Assembly: GCA_030411725.1 (NCBI GenBank)
Contig: MU839841.1
Location: 496,001-560,000, forward strand
From: Echria macrotheca
Taxonomy: Eukaryota > Ascomycota > Sordariomycetes > Sordariales > Schizotheciaceae
DNA length: 64,000 bases
Direction: 5' to 3'
Shown here: positions 11,829 to 22,309 of the stretch, piece after piece
How positions within the stretch are numbered: the stretch's first letter is position 1
How the letters are laid out: the number at the start of each line of letters is the position of its first letter
Program-made: the position numbers and the translations under genes
Notes under the pieces: model-generated
Database searches by the model: none
What the model saw: the letters and a program-made list of their open reading frames with translations, nothing else
What the model was told of the DNA's origin: nothing

Positions 11829-14800
11829 ATGGCCTCCGAAGACTCGGTATGACGCGCCCGCGCACCACTGTCTTCACCCGCAGCACTGACAACGTCCCAG
11901 GTGCATCCTCTGCGCCTCACAAAGAGCAACACAATGCCGTCTTCTCTTAAGGCTGGCGCACAGAGCGGCATCCCTCGTCCGCTGTCCGAGATCTCGCCCA
12001 TGGAAAAGCGCAGAAACTCTCCCAGCTGGAACCAGCCGTCCAAGGTGAGACCTCAACATTGCACAATACCACCCCCATTGAGTCTCCCGCGCTGACTTGC
12101 GGCCCTAGAAATTGCCCCTGAATACCGACTCGTCTCCATTCCAGTCGTCGCCGCTTGATGGCGCAACCTCGCCCCGTCTGTTTTGGCAGAACAAGAACAC
12201 CAACTCGGAGAACAATCCCTATGGTCTCCGCTCCGGTTCGCCGTCACCCACCCGCCGATCCTCCATCGAGCGCCTACAGAAAGCCTCGCGCGTCAAAAAC
12301 AGTAATATTCTCGCCCTCGAGCACAAGAACGAGTATGATCCTACGAGGGTGCCGCAGATCGAGCGTCCCCTAGCCAAGGGTTTCGGAGCCCCGGGGCTCA
12401 CTGATGGTCGCGCCGAGGGTAGACCCTTCGGCCACCAACGAAGCGAGAGCAAGACCAACATTCCGATTTACTCCCCCACCTCGAAGACGGTGCTTCCGCG
12501 CCCGACCAGTTCTCCTACCCGTCCCCAGACGCCCAGCAAGGATCAGGTCTCACCCATGAAGTCGTCCATGTCGACTAGCCGCTTCAAGAGCAGCTTCGAC
12601 CCGGAGACGGGCACTTGGTCGGGCGAAAACTCAATCAACGAACGTGAGCTGCCCGACGGCAAGTCGCTTCATCGGCATGCCAAGAGCGTCACCTTTGACG
12701 CGGCGCCGCCTCAGGTGAACGAATACGAGATGGCCACGCCCGATATCTCGTCGATCAGCAGCGACTCGCGCGAAGGGAGCTATGACTCCATGGAGGATGA
12801 CGAAGATGTCGACCATTACGTTATGCACGAAGGCGACAGCATGGAGGACAGCTTCGATGCTTCTCTCGAGGATACAGACAAGACGCCGGTTGTCGGACCG
12901 GATGACTGGCGGCAGGACGGACATGGCGATGCTTACGAACGGAGCCCGATGCCCGATGAGGCTCAAGCTCTCAGTAGACCTCAGCATGGGCGCACTGACT
13001 CGTCTGCTTCGAACGGCGATCATAGACCTCTGCCGCCGCTTCCGGGTGCGTCCCATCTAAATCGGACCCTTTCGAACTCGTCCAACGCGACAGCCGAGCG
13101 CATGCTTGGTGCGCAGCGGACCTTGCCCTCGCCGCCGCCCGCCTCGACGACCAAGTCGGAAATCCAGAACATCGGCAACGTAAAGATGCCGCTCGAAGAG
13201 CGCCTGAAGCTTATGATGCTCTCCGACAGCGGTAAGAACGCTGCCGAGCTGCAACGTGAGCGGCGCATGCGGCGCGCAGGTGCCCGCGAGCGTGCCGAGA
13301 GCCAGACCCCAGAACGGGAAGCCCGAAGCCCCAGCGCGCAACCCGACAGTGAGGCAGACGACACAATTGGCGACCTCGAGGAGTATCAGCTTCCTCCCAA
13401 GATCTCCCGCGAGTCTATTCTCAGACGGGTCAACGGCAACAAGCTCTTTGACCGGGAGTCGGACTACAACTTCTCCTCTCCCGCGCCTAGCTTGTCGCCC
13501 GAGCGACCCATTCCACTGGATCCTGATGTGCCGATTCCCAGCACGGAGGAGGACGATATGGACGAGGACGAGGGAAGCGTCATCATCACCCGCAATGCCG
13601 AAGAGAAGGATGTTGATGACGTGTATGACCTCTACCAAGAAGACGACAGAGCCGATGGCGAGGAGCATGATGCCCATGCGGACGAAAGCGAGCCCAACAC
13701 CGGGCTCCAGAAGCCTCTCCCTACAGAGCCGGAAGATGATTCGTCGTCAACTCCACGCGCAACCACACCCACACATGGCGAAATGACCGCGACCCAGACG
13801 AACGACTCTGAAGACCCTTTTACCGATTCGGTTGGGGCCAAGAGCAATGACTTTACTAAGGGGATGGAGTCGTTCATGCTTGCCAGGCCCCAGGACACTA
13901 CCTCAGCCTCTGAGCCCGAAAAGCAAAACATGTCTGCTGCCCAAACGGAAGCTAGGCGACCCGTGACACCGGAGGCGCTTCTGAAGCGGCCGCTGAGCAA
14001 GCCGGAGTACGACGGATCCGGCTGGGGCGAGCCAGACGATGAGTTTGATGAGCCCGGCACACCCGACTCCGTCATCCACCACCCCGTGTCTGACAGTGAA
14101 GAGGAGGAGGCGTCTCTGCCCGCTATCCCGGAGCAGGTAGCCACAATCAAATCGGCATCAGGGTCAAAACTCAAGACCCGTCCCTCCGCTACCCCGGCCG
14201 ACCTCATGGCGATGCGTGAGGCCCGTCGCCAGGTCAGCCGTGAGGTGCCGGTTCCCGCGATCCCGGAACGCCACAAGAACCGCCTTTCCCGAGATATGGA
14301 AGCCGATGTTGATCACGCCACCGGCGACGATTTCCTTGACCGCCACCCCAGCTTCAAGAAGCGCAGTCTGACGCTGGAGCTTGACCTCGGACTCAGTCTT
14401 GATAAGGACTTTGAGAGAGTTATCGAGGCACAAAAGGTTGCTTATGACCAGTTTCCTACTACTCCAACTCCATACAGACAAGCGTCTGTCCAAGAAAATA
14501 ATCATAATGTCAATGAAGATATCGGTGAATTAGATGCTAACATTACCGGTCGCCTAAAGCGTGGCTATCTCATGCGTCAGAATACGAAGCTTGTCGCTGC
14601 CAGCGACAAGGACACGGAAGATTTCCGGGGATACCGCTCAGCCGGGAACTCTCCTGTCAAACAGTCGCGGCCCCAGTCCTGGACTGTTGAGCCGTGGAAT
14701 CCACAGCCGAGAAAGCGCAACAGCGTGAGGAAGAGGCAGGCCGCTGGCGGCCCTGTCCCTCCTCTTCCTGGCCAGGAGAGCAATGCAGCAGCGATCAGCA

Positions 14801-16205
14801 CTCTCCACGAGGAAGACCTGGCATCTGAGATTGCGAGCGAGGATAGTGGTGAGCGAGGAAGGTTGTTTGTCAAGGTGATGGGTGTGAAGGATCTTGACCT
14901 ACCGATACCCAAGAGTAAGTGTGTTTTGTGGCTGCCTCGGCTAGTTGCTAACAAAAGTAGATGAACGAACATGGTTTAGCCTGACACTCGACAACGGAGT
15001 GCACTGCGTCACGACGGCCTGGTTGGAGCTGGCCAGAAACGCCCCCATCGGTCAAGAATTTGAGCTGGTCGTGCCTAACGATCTCGAGTTCCAGCTGACC
15101 CTCAACGTAAAGCTGGAGAAGCCCGCTCCGAAGAAGGTAATCCAGTCGCCTACCAAGGTTAGCAAGCCAAAGACGTCTACCTTCAGCAGAGTGTTTGCGT
15201 CCCCCAAGAAGCGAAGGGAGATGGAGATGCGACAGCGGGAAGAAGAGGAGCGTCTCGCCCAGCAGCAGCGTGAGGCTCAAGCAAGACAGCTCGGCGCAAA
15301 CCCAACCGCCTGGGATCTCTTGTCGCCATTGGCTGCCGAGGATGGCAGCTTTGCTCGGTCATACGTCTGTCTGAAGGAGCACGAAGCCCGTTGCTTTGGG
15401 CGACCATATCTCGTCGAGGTTGCCGCCTTTAACGAGTGGGCCACGGAAGAAGCCGGCTTTGCGTCGAGCGTCAAGAGCAAGCGCGGTAACACTGCTGTCG
15501 TTCGCAAGGCACCATACAAGATTGGCAAACTGGAGCTTCAGCTCCTGTTCGTCCCTCGGCCTAAAGGGTCGACCGATGACGATATGCCCAAGAGTATGAA
15601 CTCTTGCATCCGAGAGATGAAGGCCGCTGAAGAGCGTCTCGCCCGGCAGTGGGAGGGCCATCTAAGCCAGCAAGGTGGCGATTGTCCGGTAAGTCTTTTT
15701 GGTAGTCTGAATGAGGACGATATGCTAATGTTTGCAGTACTGGCGTCGTCGCTACTTTAAGCTGGTTGGCACCAAGTTGACGGCATATCACGAGGCCACT
15801 AGGCAACCCCGGGCCACCATCAACCTCGCCAATGCTAAGCGGCTGATTGACGACCGCCGGGCGCTGACGGAGAAGGAGACGACGGGCAAGGGCGGGAAGC
15901 GGCGTCGTTCTGCCTTTGCAGAGGAGGAGGAAGGCTACATGTTTGTGGAGGAAGGCTTCCGAATCCGGTTCAACAACGGCGAGGTCATTGACTTTTATGC
16001 CGACAGCACGCAGGACAAGGACGGGTGGATGAGGGTCCTGTCGGAAGTCATTAACCGCGACTCGATCGGGTCCGAGGACGACCTGGCGGGCGGCTCACGC
16101 GCCAAGGGCAAGTGGTGCGAGCTCGTCCTGAAGCGGGAGGACACCCTGCGCCGCCGGGCCGAGGGCCGTCGGGTGCACTCGCGGACCAAGAGCATGTATC
16201 TGTGA
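11829..16205 (+). CDS. BUD4: BUD4, anillin-like septation and bud-site landmark protein
   Basis: Exons 11829-11846, 11901-12044, 12109-14914, 14961-15688 and 15738-16205 give 1,387 residues. The 18-nt first exon encodes MASEDS and splices to VHPLRLTKS. The N-terminal two thirds are disordered, acidic and Ser/Pro-rich. From about residue 960 there is an anillin-homology region (KVMGVKDLDLPIPK, then WFSLTLDNGVHCVTTAW). The C-terminus is a PH domain starting at YWRRRYFKLVG and ending near DKDGWMRVLSEVI. Bud4 binds septins and, with Axl2/Bud3 and Rho4 signalling, organises septation in filamentous fungi; the PH domain should contact membrane phosphoinositides. All intron ends are canonical; the 46-bp intron at 14915 has the branch TTGCTAACA. 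The length and domain order fit the family well. Confidence 0.93.
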
Positions 16206-16385
16206 TGATCAGATGCGAAAAATCCGGGGCACTCTGCTGGATTACACTTGCCCGGATCTTCTCTTCTCCATGGTAGCTTCCCCCACGCGCGGGAGTGAAT
16301 TTTGGCATGACGGTATGAGCATTGGATGGGCAATATGAGAGGCAGGCGTATGGTGGGGGATGGTTGGATGGCTGGATGGGAGGAT

Positions 16386-16408
16386 GGGATGGGATGGGAT
16401 GGGACGGG
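16386..16408 (+). repeat. GGGAT tandem repeat, G-quadruplex-compatible
   Basis: Five GGG runs are separated by exactly two bases (AT, AT, AT, AC). This meets the strict rule for a four-run G-quadruplex with very short loops. It sits on the sense strand about 180 bp past the BUD4 stop, so it would be present in the 3' UTR RNA if transcription runs that far. Function is inference. Confidence 0.7.
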
Positions 16409-16631
16409 CTCTTGGGGTTTGCATGTCCTATATTTATATATATATGGACTTGAAGCCTTTTCGAGGGCTGTGTGTGTGGATTTGGGTATGGTGGATTCTG
16501 AATGGTGATGGATGCATGGAGTTTTTTTTTTTTTTTTTTGTCCCACCCATATCTTGGCCAGCCCGCTTGAGCGAGATGGTGTTTTCGGGGGTTGGGTTTG
16601 AATCAGTGCTGGCTTTAATAACGTGTGTGCA

Positions 16632-16637
16632 AATAAA
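16632..16637 (+). terminator. AATAAA poly(A)-signal-like hexamer downstream of BUD4
   Basis: A perfect AATAAA lies 427 bp past the BUD4 stop. Fungal poly(A) signals are loose, so this is only a candidate for the efficiency or positioning element. Confidence 0.3.
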
Positions 16638-16790
16638 GGGTTTCTCGTTTGAGTTGTTGGTTTATGCTGTGAGTGTCTCTGAAGAAACATGATGGCGACT
16701 TTTGTCAGCAGACGTGGGTACTAGTTCACGTTGTCTCGCTCCCTTCTCGTGTGTGTGTATTGTATCAAAAGACAAATCTATCCATCTACC

Positions 16791-18113
16791 TTACCGCCCT
16801 TCATCCTTCCCCTTCTCCTCCTGTTCATCTTCCTGCATCGCATTCCAAGCAATGCACTCTTCCAAGGTCACCCCGCTCCCGCCAAACACATCCAGCGCGC
16901 TCCCGATCGTCAGGTCGACCTGGCCATTGCTAAGCCGCTTCACGCGCTCGAGATCGTCGAGGTTCCGCCCGCCGCCCGCGTACGTCACCGGGATCGAGCA
17001 CCACTCGCCCAGCGCGACGACTAGGTCCTCGTCGATGCCGGCTTGGAGACCCTCGTTGTCTGCGGCGTGGATGAGGAATTCGGAGCAGTACGGTTCGAGG
17101 GATTTTATCGTCTCCCGGGTGAGGGGGAAGTCGGTTAGGGTTTGCCATTTGTTTGTTGCTACGACCCATTTTGGGGGGTTGGTTTGGGGAGTGTTTTGGG
17201 GAGTGGTGGTGGTGGAAGGGGGGGAGGAGGAAGAAGAAAAAGGTACGCGGCGGCAGCTGAGGTCGATTACTAGCTTGGATTTGTCACCTCCCAAGGCGGC
17301 GAGGACGGCGTCGAGTCGGGGTTGGGAGAAGGTTGCGTTGGGGAAGAGATAGGATGTTATTATTACCTGGTGTTGTGTGCGTTTAGTATTTATCTTGGGA
17401 CTGAGATGGAGTCTGGGGTGGTGGGCGAGTTGAGAGTTGGGAGCGAGAAATACTTGGTGGTATGAGGTGAGAATGTGTCCAGGGTAAGGGGAGGAGTGAG
17501 GATTATGAGCTGCTTGCTGTAAGGTATACCCGGACATCCTAAGCAAACAAACAAAAAAAAGGAGGTAATGGGGTGGAGGAAGGGCTACGCGAAGGCATAA
17601 ACCAGCAGCCCAATTATCCGCCCCCATGTATCTCACGACAACCACCCCTCGATATGATGATCCTCTTCGTGTAAGTCACCACCATACATACCACCACCAC
17701 CCAACTATGGGTGGGATCCGGCACAACAAACGCAACTAACCCGCTCGACTACCACTCTCACAAAAAACCATGACGACCAAAAAGACAGACAAAAAAAATA
17801 AGACACAACATACCTTCTCAGCCCCCGCCTCAACCCACCCCCTCGCATTCCCCTCATCAACCCCCCCACCAACCTGAAGTCCACCAGGCCACTCCCGAAG
17901 CGCCTCCCTAGCCGCTTCCGTGTTCCCCGGCCCCAGCATAATCACATGCGCGCCCGTCAGATTATGCTCCCGGTACAGCCGGGCAAAGTAGGCCGGCGGG
18001 TGGGGCGAGATGAAGTTCGTTTTGAGCTCGGACGAGGCGCTGTCGAGCGTGCCGCCTACGATTTGTTTGACCTGGCCTGCGTGCAGGTCGATGCAGGGGC
18101 GGAAGCGCGTCAT
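16791..18113 (-). CDS. HIS6: HIS6, phosphoribosylformimino-5-aminoimidazole carboxamide ribotide isomerase
   Basis: Exons 18113-17814 and 17366-16791 give 291 residues. Step four of histidine synthesis: the isomerase opens the ribose of ProFAR to give PRFAR in a TIM barrel. Visible signatures are the N-terminal FRPCIDLHAGQVKQIVGG, then LQVGGGVD, and the C-terminal phosphate-binding VTYAGGGRNLDDLERV and LTIGSALDVFGG. Splicing joins GAEK to VIITSYLFPNA as in homologues, across an unusually long 447-bp intron at 17367-17813. The protein is about 30 residues longer than the yeast enzyme. The extra length is a Ser/Pro/Thr-rich insert after VIDLSCRR (about residues 143-168). The insert contains no AG acceptor, so it is not a missed intron. 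The start is the only suitable ATG, just after a long T-rich tract. Confidence 0.95.
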
Positions 18114-18366
18114 TTTTTTTTTTATTTTTTTTTTTTTTTAGGTGAGGTGTGGTTGTTTGGTGGTTGTGGTGGTGCTGTTGGGGATGGTTAAGGGAGAACT
18201 TGGGAAAAAATAAGAGGGGTGGGAAGTCGAACGGGAGAGTGAAGTCTTTTATTTTGAGTGAGTGAGTGAGGGTGTTGATGCACAGCAGTGAAGGGGTGAC
18301 TGAGAATGAGAGAATGAACCCCCCGGGTCCCCCCCGATTGGCTGTTTTCGGTGCGGCTGGGCCCCA

Positions 18367-18396
18367 GGGGGTCAAGCCACGTGTGGCTTGACCCCC
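18367..18396. repeat. 14-bp-arm palindrome around a CACGTG core
   Basis: Arms GGGGGTCAAGCCAC and GTGGCTTGACCCCC are separated by GT only, giving a perfect hairpin whose centre contains the E-box-like CACGTG. It lies about 255 bp upstream of the HIS6 start. It could be a dimeric transcription-factor site or the end of a degenerate element. Confidence 0.85.
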
Positions 18397-18501
18397 GGCC
18401 CATTTTGGGTCGTGACAGGTAATTTTGGCGACTCCGGTGCTCTTGTGCGTGGCCTTAATCCCTGGAAGATTCCCAGGGACCTGGCGAAGGTCTGTACCTA
18501 A

Positions 18502-18872
18502 ATCTCCTCCTCTGGATAATCGTGTAAGCCTTTTTTTCTTGGCGTGGAGAACCCAGTCCGGCTTCCTCCGAGCCAGTCGGAAGGCAACTTTCAGATTGAG
18601 GCGTGTCAGGGTGGAAGTTCGTGACTTTGAAGAATTTTGAAGGAAAACCCAAGGGTTTTTATTACGATTTAATTGGTTGGGTGGTTGTTGTGGTGGGGAT
18701 TTTTTGGGGGGGCTGACCTGTTTTCAGCGGTGGAAATTAGAAGGCTAGCTATAAGGAGGAAGATGTGCGCTGTTGCCAGGGCTCGACTCGCCTGAGCCTT
18801 TGTACCACGCTTGCGCACTCCTGATTGCGTGCGCGGGGAAAAAGGCTTACACGATTATCCAGAGGAGGAGAT
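18502..18872. mobile_element. MITE-like element with 33-bp perfect terminal inverted repeats
   Basis: The sequence TCTCCTCCTCTGGATAATCG continues as TGTAAGCCTTTTT at 18503-18535 and returns exactly reversed and complemented at 18839-18871, with about 300 bp between. Flanking bases add one more matching pair. The internal sequence has no ORF of note. Perfect 33-bp arms around a short non-coding core fit a non-autonomous DNA transposon. A longer target duplication is not obvious; a 2-bp AT duplication is possible but cannot be told apart from the repeat itself. Confidence 0.55.
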
Positions 18873-19218
18873 GATGAAATGGGTAGCATCACATTTGAGA
18901 CAAGGGGTTGCAATTGCAGAGAGAATTCTATTTGCCAAACTCTACCAATACCAAAAGAATACCGTAGGTAATGACAGACAAACAAAGCGACCGTTGACCT
19001 CGGTGCATGATTGCTCCGGCTCCACTTATTTCCATAACATGCTCGGAGGAGCCTCGCCTGCCGACAGAAAACAATCATTCCGATGAACAGCACGACACTG
19101 CCCAACTTAACTACCTATTTACTTAAAAATCCATATAAGGCTGAGCAGGTACCTAGGTAGGCAGGCAAGTAACTGGAATATCAAACCCCAACACACGTCT
19201 TGGCTAAACCGCACAGTT

Positions 19219-19662
19219 TCAGGCAATGAATTCCTCCGCCCTCTTCGCCTGCTTCTCCTGCTCGTCGGCAAGAAGAAAGAGGTACTCGGCGGCAAGAAGG
19301 GCATCAGCGCCGGCGTCACCGCCATCACGCTTCAGCAGCTATTGGATTTTTATCAGTCAACATTGCCAGGATGTCTGGTACCTAAGGTAACTAGGCAGGG
19401 TACCCCTGTAGGTAAGGCAGGTGCTGGGGGGGGGGGGAGGGGCAGCAGTCCTTAATACAGTTTCCAAGACATCGCGCTTCGCAGCTGAAGCAGGAATGAC
19501 AGCTCCGTTATCGCCGAGATCCCTCTTGATGGCTTGCAGCGCCGGATCGTTCTCGTAGTTCTCCTTGAAGATGATTATGGCCCAGCTGACTGGCTCGAAC
19601 TGGGCGCTGACGGACGCCGTCATGGTCGCCAAGACGCTGATAATGGTAGTTGAGACCTTCAT
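19219..19662 (-). CDS. Small secreted protein with four Lys-Arg (Kex2) sites; candidate RiPP precursor
   Basis: Exons 19662-19459 and 19338-19219 give 107 residues. The N-terminus MKVSTTIISVLATMTASVSA is a clear secretion signal. The mature part has Lys-Arg pairs at residues 46-47, 62-63, 71-72 and 100-101, three of them followed by Asp. Kexin cleavage would release pieces of 14, 7, 27 and 6 residues; the 27-residue piece contains the only Tyr after the first site. The intron (19339-19458, donor GTATTA, acceptor AATAG) is my inference: it restores frame and adds LLKRDGGDAGAD. Without it the ORF runs on as a Pro-rich tail and stops at 19357. A TATAAAA box lies 135 bp upstream. The IIIFK plus helix pattern also faintly recalls inhibitor-I9 propeptides. 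Its neighbours, two UstYa genes and an MFS gene, suggest a dikaritin-type precursor, but the near-identical repeats of known precursors are missing. Confidence 0.5.
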
Positions 19663-19796
19663 GGTCCTAGAAGTGCTTTTTTTTGAAGATATTGAGCGAA
19701 AGAGGTGTTGCTGAGGGCTGTGCTGTTGCTAATACGTCTGAAGCGGTCGCTGTAGAGCAAGATTCGGAATGTTCGTCGGGCGAGAGACAGGCACCC

Positions 19797-19803
19797 TTTT
19801 ATA
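19797..19803 (-). promoter_or_regulatory. TATA box of the small secreted protein gene
   Basis: On the minus strand the sequence reads GGGTATAAAAGGG, a consensus TATAAAA, 135 bp before the ATG at 19662. Strong TATA boxes are typical of highly or conditionally expressed fungal genes. Confidence 0.6.
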
Positions 19804-20812
19804 CCCATTTGGGTACAGATATCTCTCCGAGACGCTCATTGCATACTCGCGGAGAGGGAGTTCAGGCAAGAGGACTCCGTCCTCCGTGGCAGCTTTACCT
19901 GTCATCGCCCTCATTGGGTCCTCTCTTCCATCCTCCAGGCCCCTTACCTCAGACACTCTGCCTTGAGCACCAACAAATGATTTGAAATTGTGAGTTGAAT
20001 AATGATAGCTTATCTCGATTTACCCACCACCATATCACGCCTAGACCCAAACAATGCTCGAATTTGGAGCAGTCCTTTTTTTTTCTTTTCCCATTCCTGC
20101 CCTGTTTTGCTCCGGGGCACCCCGCCGTGATGCGTGTCACCTTCCGCGAGAGGACTCGTGCCGCCTTTCATGATGTCGTCGGCGGGAGATCGGCCCTTCG
20201 GCTTCTCATTTGACATTGCCGTTTGAATCATCCTGAATGCCCGTGATTCTGCAGAGAAGCGGGGAAGATAGGTCTTGCCCTAGGTCCTTCGGGCTCTCTC
20301 TTTTTAACCATCCAATCTTGATGCTCCAAGATGTATGGCGCCAACTTCACAACGTGGATGGTGGTGTCCGGAAGGATACTCATCCGCGATAAGGACCCCC
20401 CTCGGTCACCTTGAGATATAGTATGGGCGCTTTGCCGATCATGTTAGCAAGGGAAATCTTGCTAGGTGTAGATAGCTTGATAGAGTAATGCTACTCTCTC
20501 CTCGCCGCGTACATACGTACTGAAGTTAGCCTGTCAGAGTCCTTGCCAGATAACGAGCCCAACCACCCGTTGCAGCACAGGCGCATCGCAACTCCTGCAT
20601 CCACCAACAAGTCCGGAACTCGAAGCTGTGTCACGGCCCTGCGCATCCGGTGCAGGGTTGAGATGACGAGCAATATAGAACGCTGGAATCAACTGAGTCG
20701 TTGGCTTAATTGATTTTTGTCCTTTTGGGAGCATGGCCTAGTGGTTGCTAGCGGTGCTGCTAGTGCCGTGACAAGCTGCAACTCAGGGTAACACAAGCCG
20801 GCGGCTACTGAG

Positions 20813-20871
20813 GTTGCATTGTTTGCGTTGTACAACTTGTATAGGTACACATACAACGCAAACAATGCAAC
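20813..20871. repeat. 20-bp perfect inverted repeat, hairpin with 19-bp loop
   Basis: GTTGCATTGTTTGCGTTGTA at 20813-20832 returns as its exact reverse complement at 20852-20871. The loop is 19 bp. An AT-rich patch follows. It may be a snap-back transposon remnant or a structured site. Confidence 0.85.
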
Positions 20872-21265
20872 ATTCTAGGGTAAGGGGGGTAGGTAATAAC
20901 GGTTTATATAGTTAAAAATCACTTTCTATATATAGGGGTTGAAAAACACCATCAACTGTTGAGCCTGAGAAACCGTTGAAGCGTTGGCCAACGGTTGCAG
21001 AGGCTGGCCCCTGATTGGCCGTAGAAAAGCCGTTAATACGACGCTAGTCATCTGATTGGCTATCCCAGTCTACCTGCCTATATACACCAACGACAGCTAT
21101 GTATTCACCCCGGTATGGAAATTCAAAGCGGAAGAAAATCCATACTATCTGGAAGAGCTACGTAGCGAGGAACCATGTGATGCTATGTCCCAAACCGGCT
21201 ACAACTGTGCAACCAACGACACATGTGCCCTGTGATGTGCTAGAGTCTAGAATCACCCATCTCTC

Positions 21266-22309
21266 TCAAGCCCACATACCCCATTCCTCAGCATTCTCTT
21301 GAACAAAGTCGAATATCTTGTCAAAATTGCGGCATGTGTGCAGGGTGCTGAAGTCAGGGACCGGGTTGCCATGGTTCCAGTCTACGAAACTGGCTGTCAC
21401 TGGGGTGACGTCCGAAAAGCACATCAATGCTATGCGAATGATCTCGATGCAATGATCTAGGTATCAAGAACAAGTTAGCAATATATTTTGTGTTCTGAAG
21501 TCACGGTATTACAACGTACCAGTATGGGCCCTATCCACCGCTTTCAACTCCTCCTCGACGTCCGGATAGTAATCAGGCCACGTTTTTTTCCGCAACTCAT
21601 TCTTCAAGTCATTCCCCGGTCAGCTCATTTCAAAAGCGAAAACTCAATGAGAGGAGACATCCACCTACTAGGCAATGAAGCTGGTGGAAGACCTCCAACA
21701 TAGTCGGGTAGTCACCCGAGCCGTCGTTGAAAGTCACCGTCCGATTTGCATCTGCCGTCTTGTTCAGACGCCAGAGATCTTGTTTCTCAACCCTCAGGCT
21801 TCCAGCACCTCTGTGGATCATTGTTTCCCAAGCCCCATCGAGCTGTGGTGTTGGCTTTCCGCGGTAGATGGAAGGGGCGGCAAACCTGGCATCGAACATT
21901 ACTTGCTGGTATTCAATCGCTTCTAGCGCTGGAGCTGTGTGTGTGTGTGAAATTTCCACAATTAGCAAAAGCAGCAAGCTAGTTCTACAATGGTGCTTGG
22001 AGCGATGGAGAAAGGACGGCGGGCTCGGGGGGTGGTCAATAGTGACTTACACCAGGTGGACAAACGGATACCGCAATCCTTGAGGCTGACAGAGTGTCTG
22101 CCCGCAAAAAACGTCACGGTTGCCAGTGCAATGCTAAACACAAGATAGAGACAAAGCTCGACCATATGGTAGCAACTCCTCTGCTTTGGCGGACATAGCA
22201 GTGCCTGTGTGAGCCCACGTTGGCGCGGCCATCGGGCTGCACCGTCGGAATCCTCATTGGGAGCCGGCGGGATGGCCATGTAGCTGCGGGGGTTCTTGAG
22301 GAATGGCAT
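21266..22309 (-). CDS. UstYa-family (DUF3328) oxidase-like protein 1
   Basis: Exons 22309-22051, 21934-21669, 21601-21520 and 21456-21266 give 265 residues with perfectly matching phases. A single N-terminal transmembrane segment lies near residues 49-71 (HMVELCLYLVFSIALATVTF). Both HxxHC motifs that define the family are present: EVFHQLHCLNELRK and HTDHCIEIIR. These are thought to bind metal in the oxidative cyclisation or dehydrogenation carried out by UstYa relatives in ustiloxin, phomopsin, asperipin and cyclochlorotine pathways. The C-terminal block LHTCRNFDKIFDFVQENAEEW is also typical. The gene is divergent from a second UstYa gene about 1 kb away. I start at MPFLKNPRSYMA; an ATG 16 codons upstream at 22357 lies next to a poly-A/T stretch and is less likely. 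Substrate is unknown. Confidence 0.9.

Larger units (their letters stand above)
16206..16790. other. Convergent 3' region with G-rich repeat and poly-T tract
   Basis: This lies between the stops of BUD4 (plus) and HIS6 (minus). It contains a GGGAT tandem repeat at 16386-16408, an 18-T run near 16521-16539 and an AATAAA hexamer at 16632-16637, which may serve BUD4. No gene is supported. Confidence 0.6.
18114..19218. other. Intergenic region with palindrome and long inverted repeat
   Basis: This holds the HIS6 promoter (with an interrupted 26-base T tract immediately upstream of the ATG), a 30-bp near-perfect palindrome at 18367-18396 and an inverted repeat spanning 18502-18872. No coding sequence is supported. 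Confidence 0.7.
19663..21265. other. Intergenic region upstream of the peptide gene
   Basis: This holds the peptide-gene promoter with a TATA box at 19797-19803, a 20-bp-arm hairpin at 20813-20871 and an AT-rich patch near 20890-20940. CCAAT boxes (ATTGG) occur near 21012 and 21055. No further gene is supported. Confidence 0.6.

Noticed and set aside
17368..17645. N-terminal extension of the HIS6 C-terminal exon as a separate protein
   Set aside because: It is the readthrough of the 447-bp HIS6 intron; HisA homology continues exactly across the splice.
19357..19458. Unspliced C-terminus of the small secreted protein
   Set aside because: The genomic readthrough is a C-run encoded Pro tract followed by chance sequence. 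The spliced frame gives a longer continuation with another Lys-Arg site. Still uncertain until cDNA is seen.
20733..20795. Possible tRNA gene
   Set aside because: The A-box-like sequence is good, but no B-box (GGTTCGANNCC) or acceptor-stem pairing could be found.
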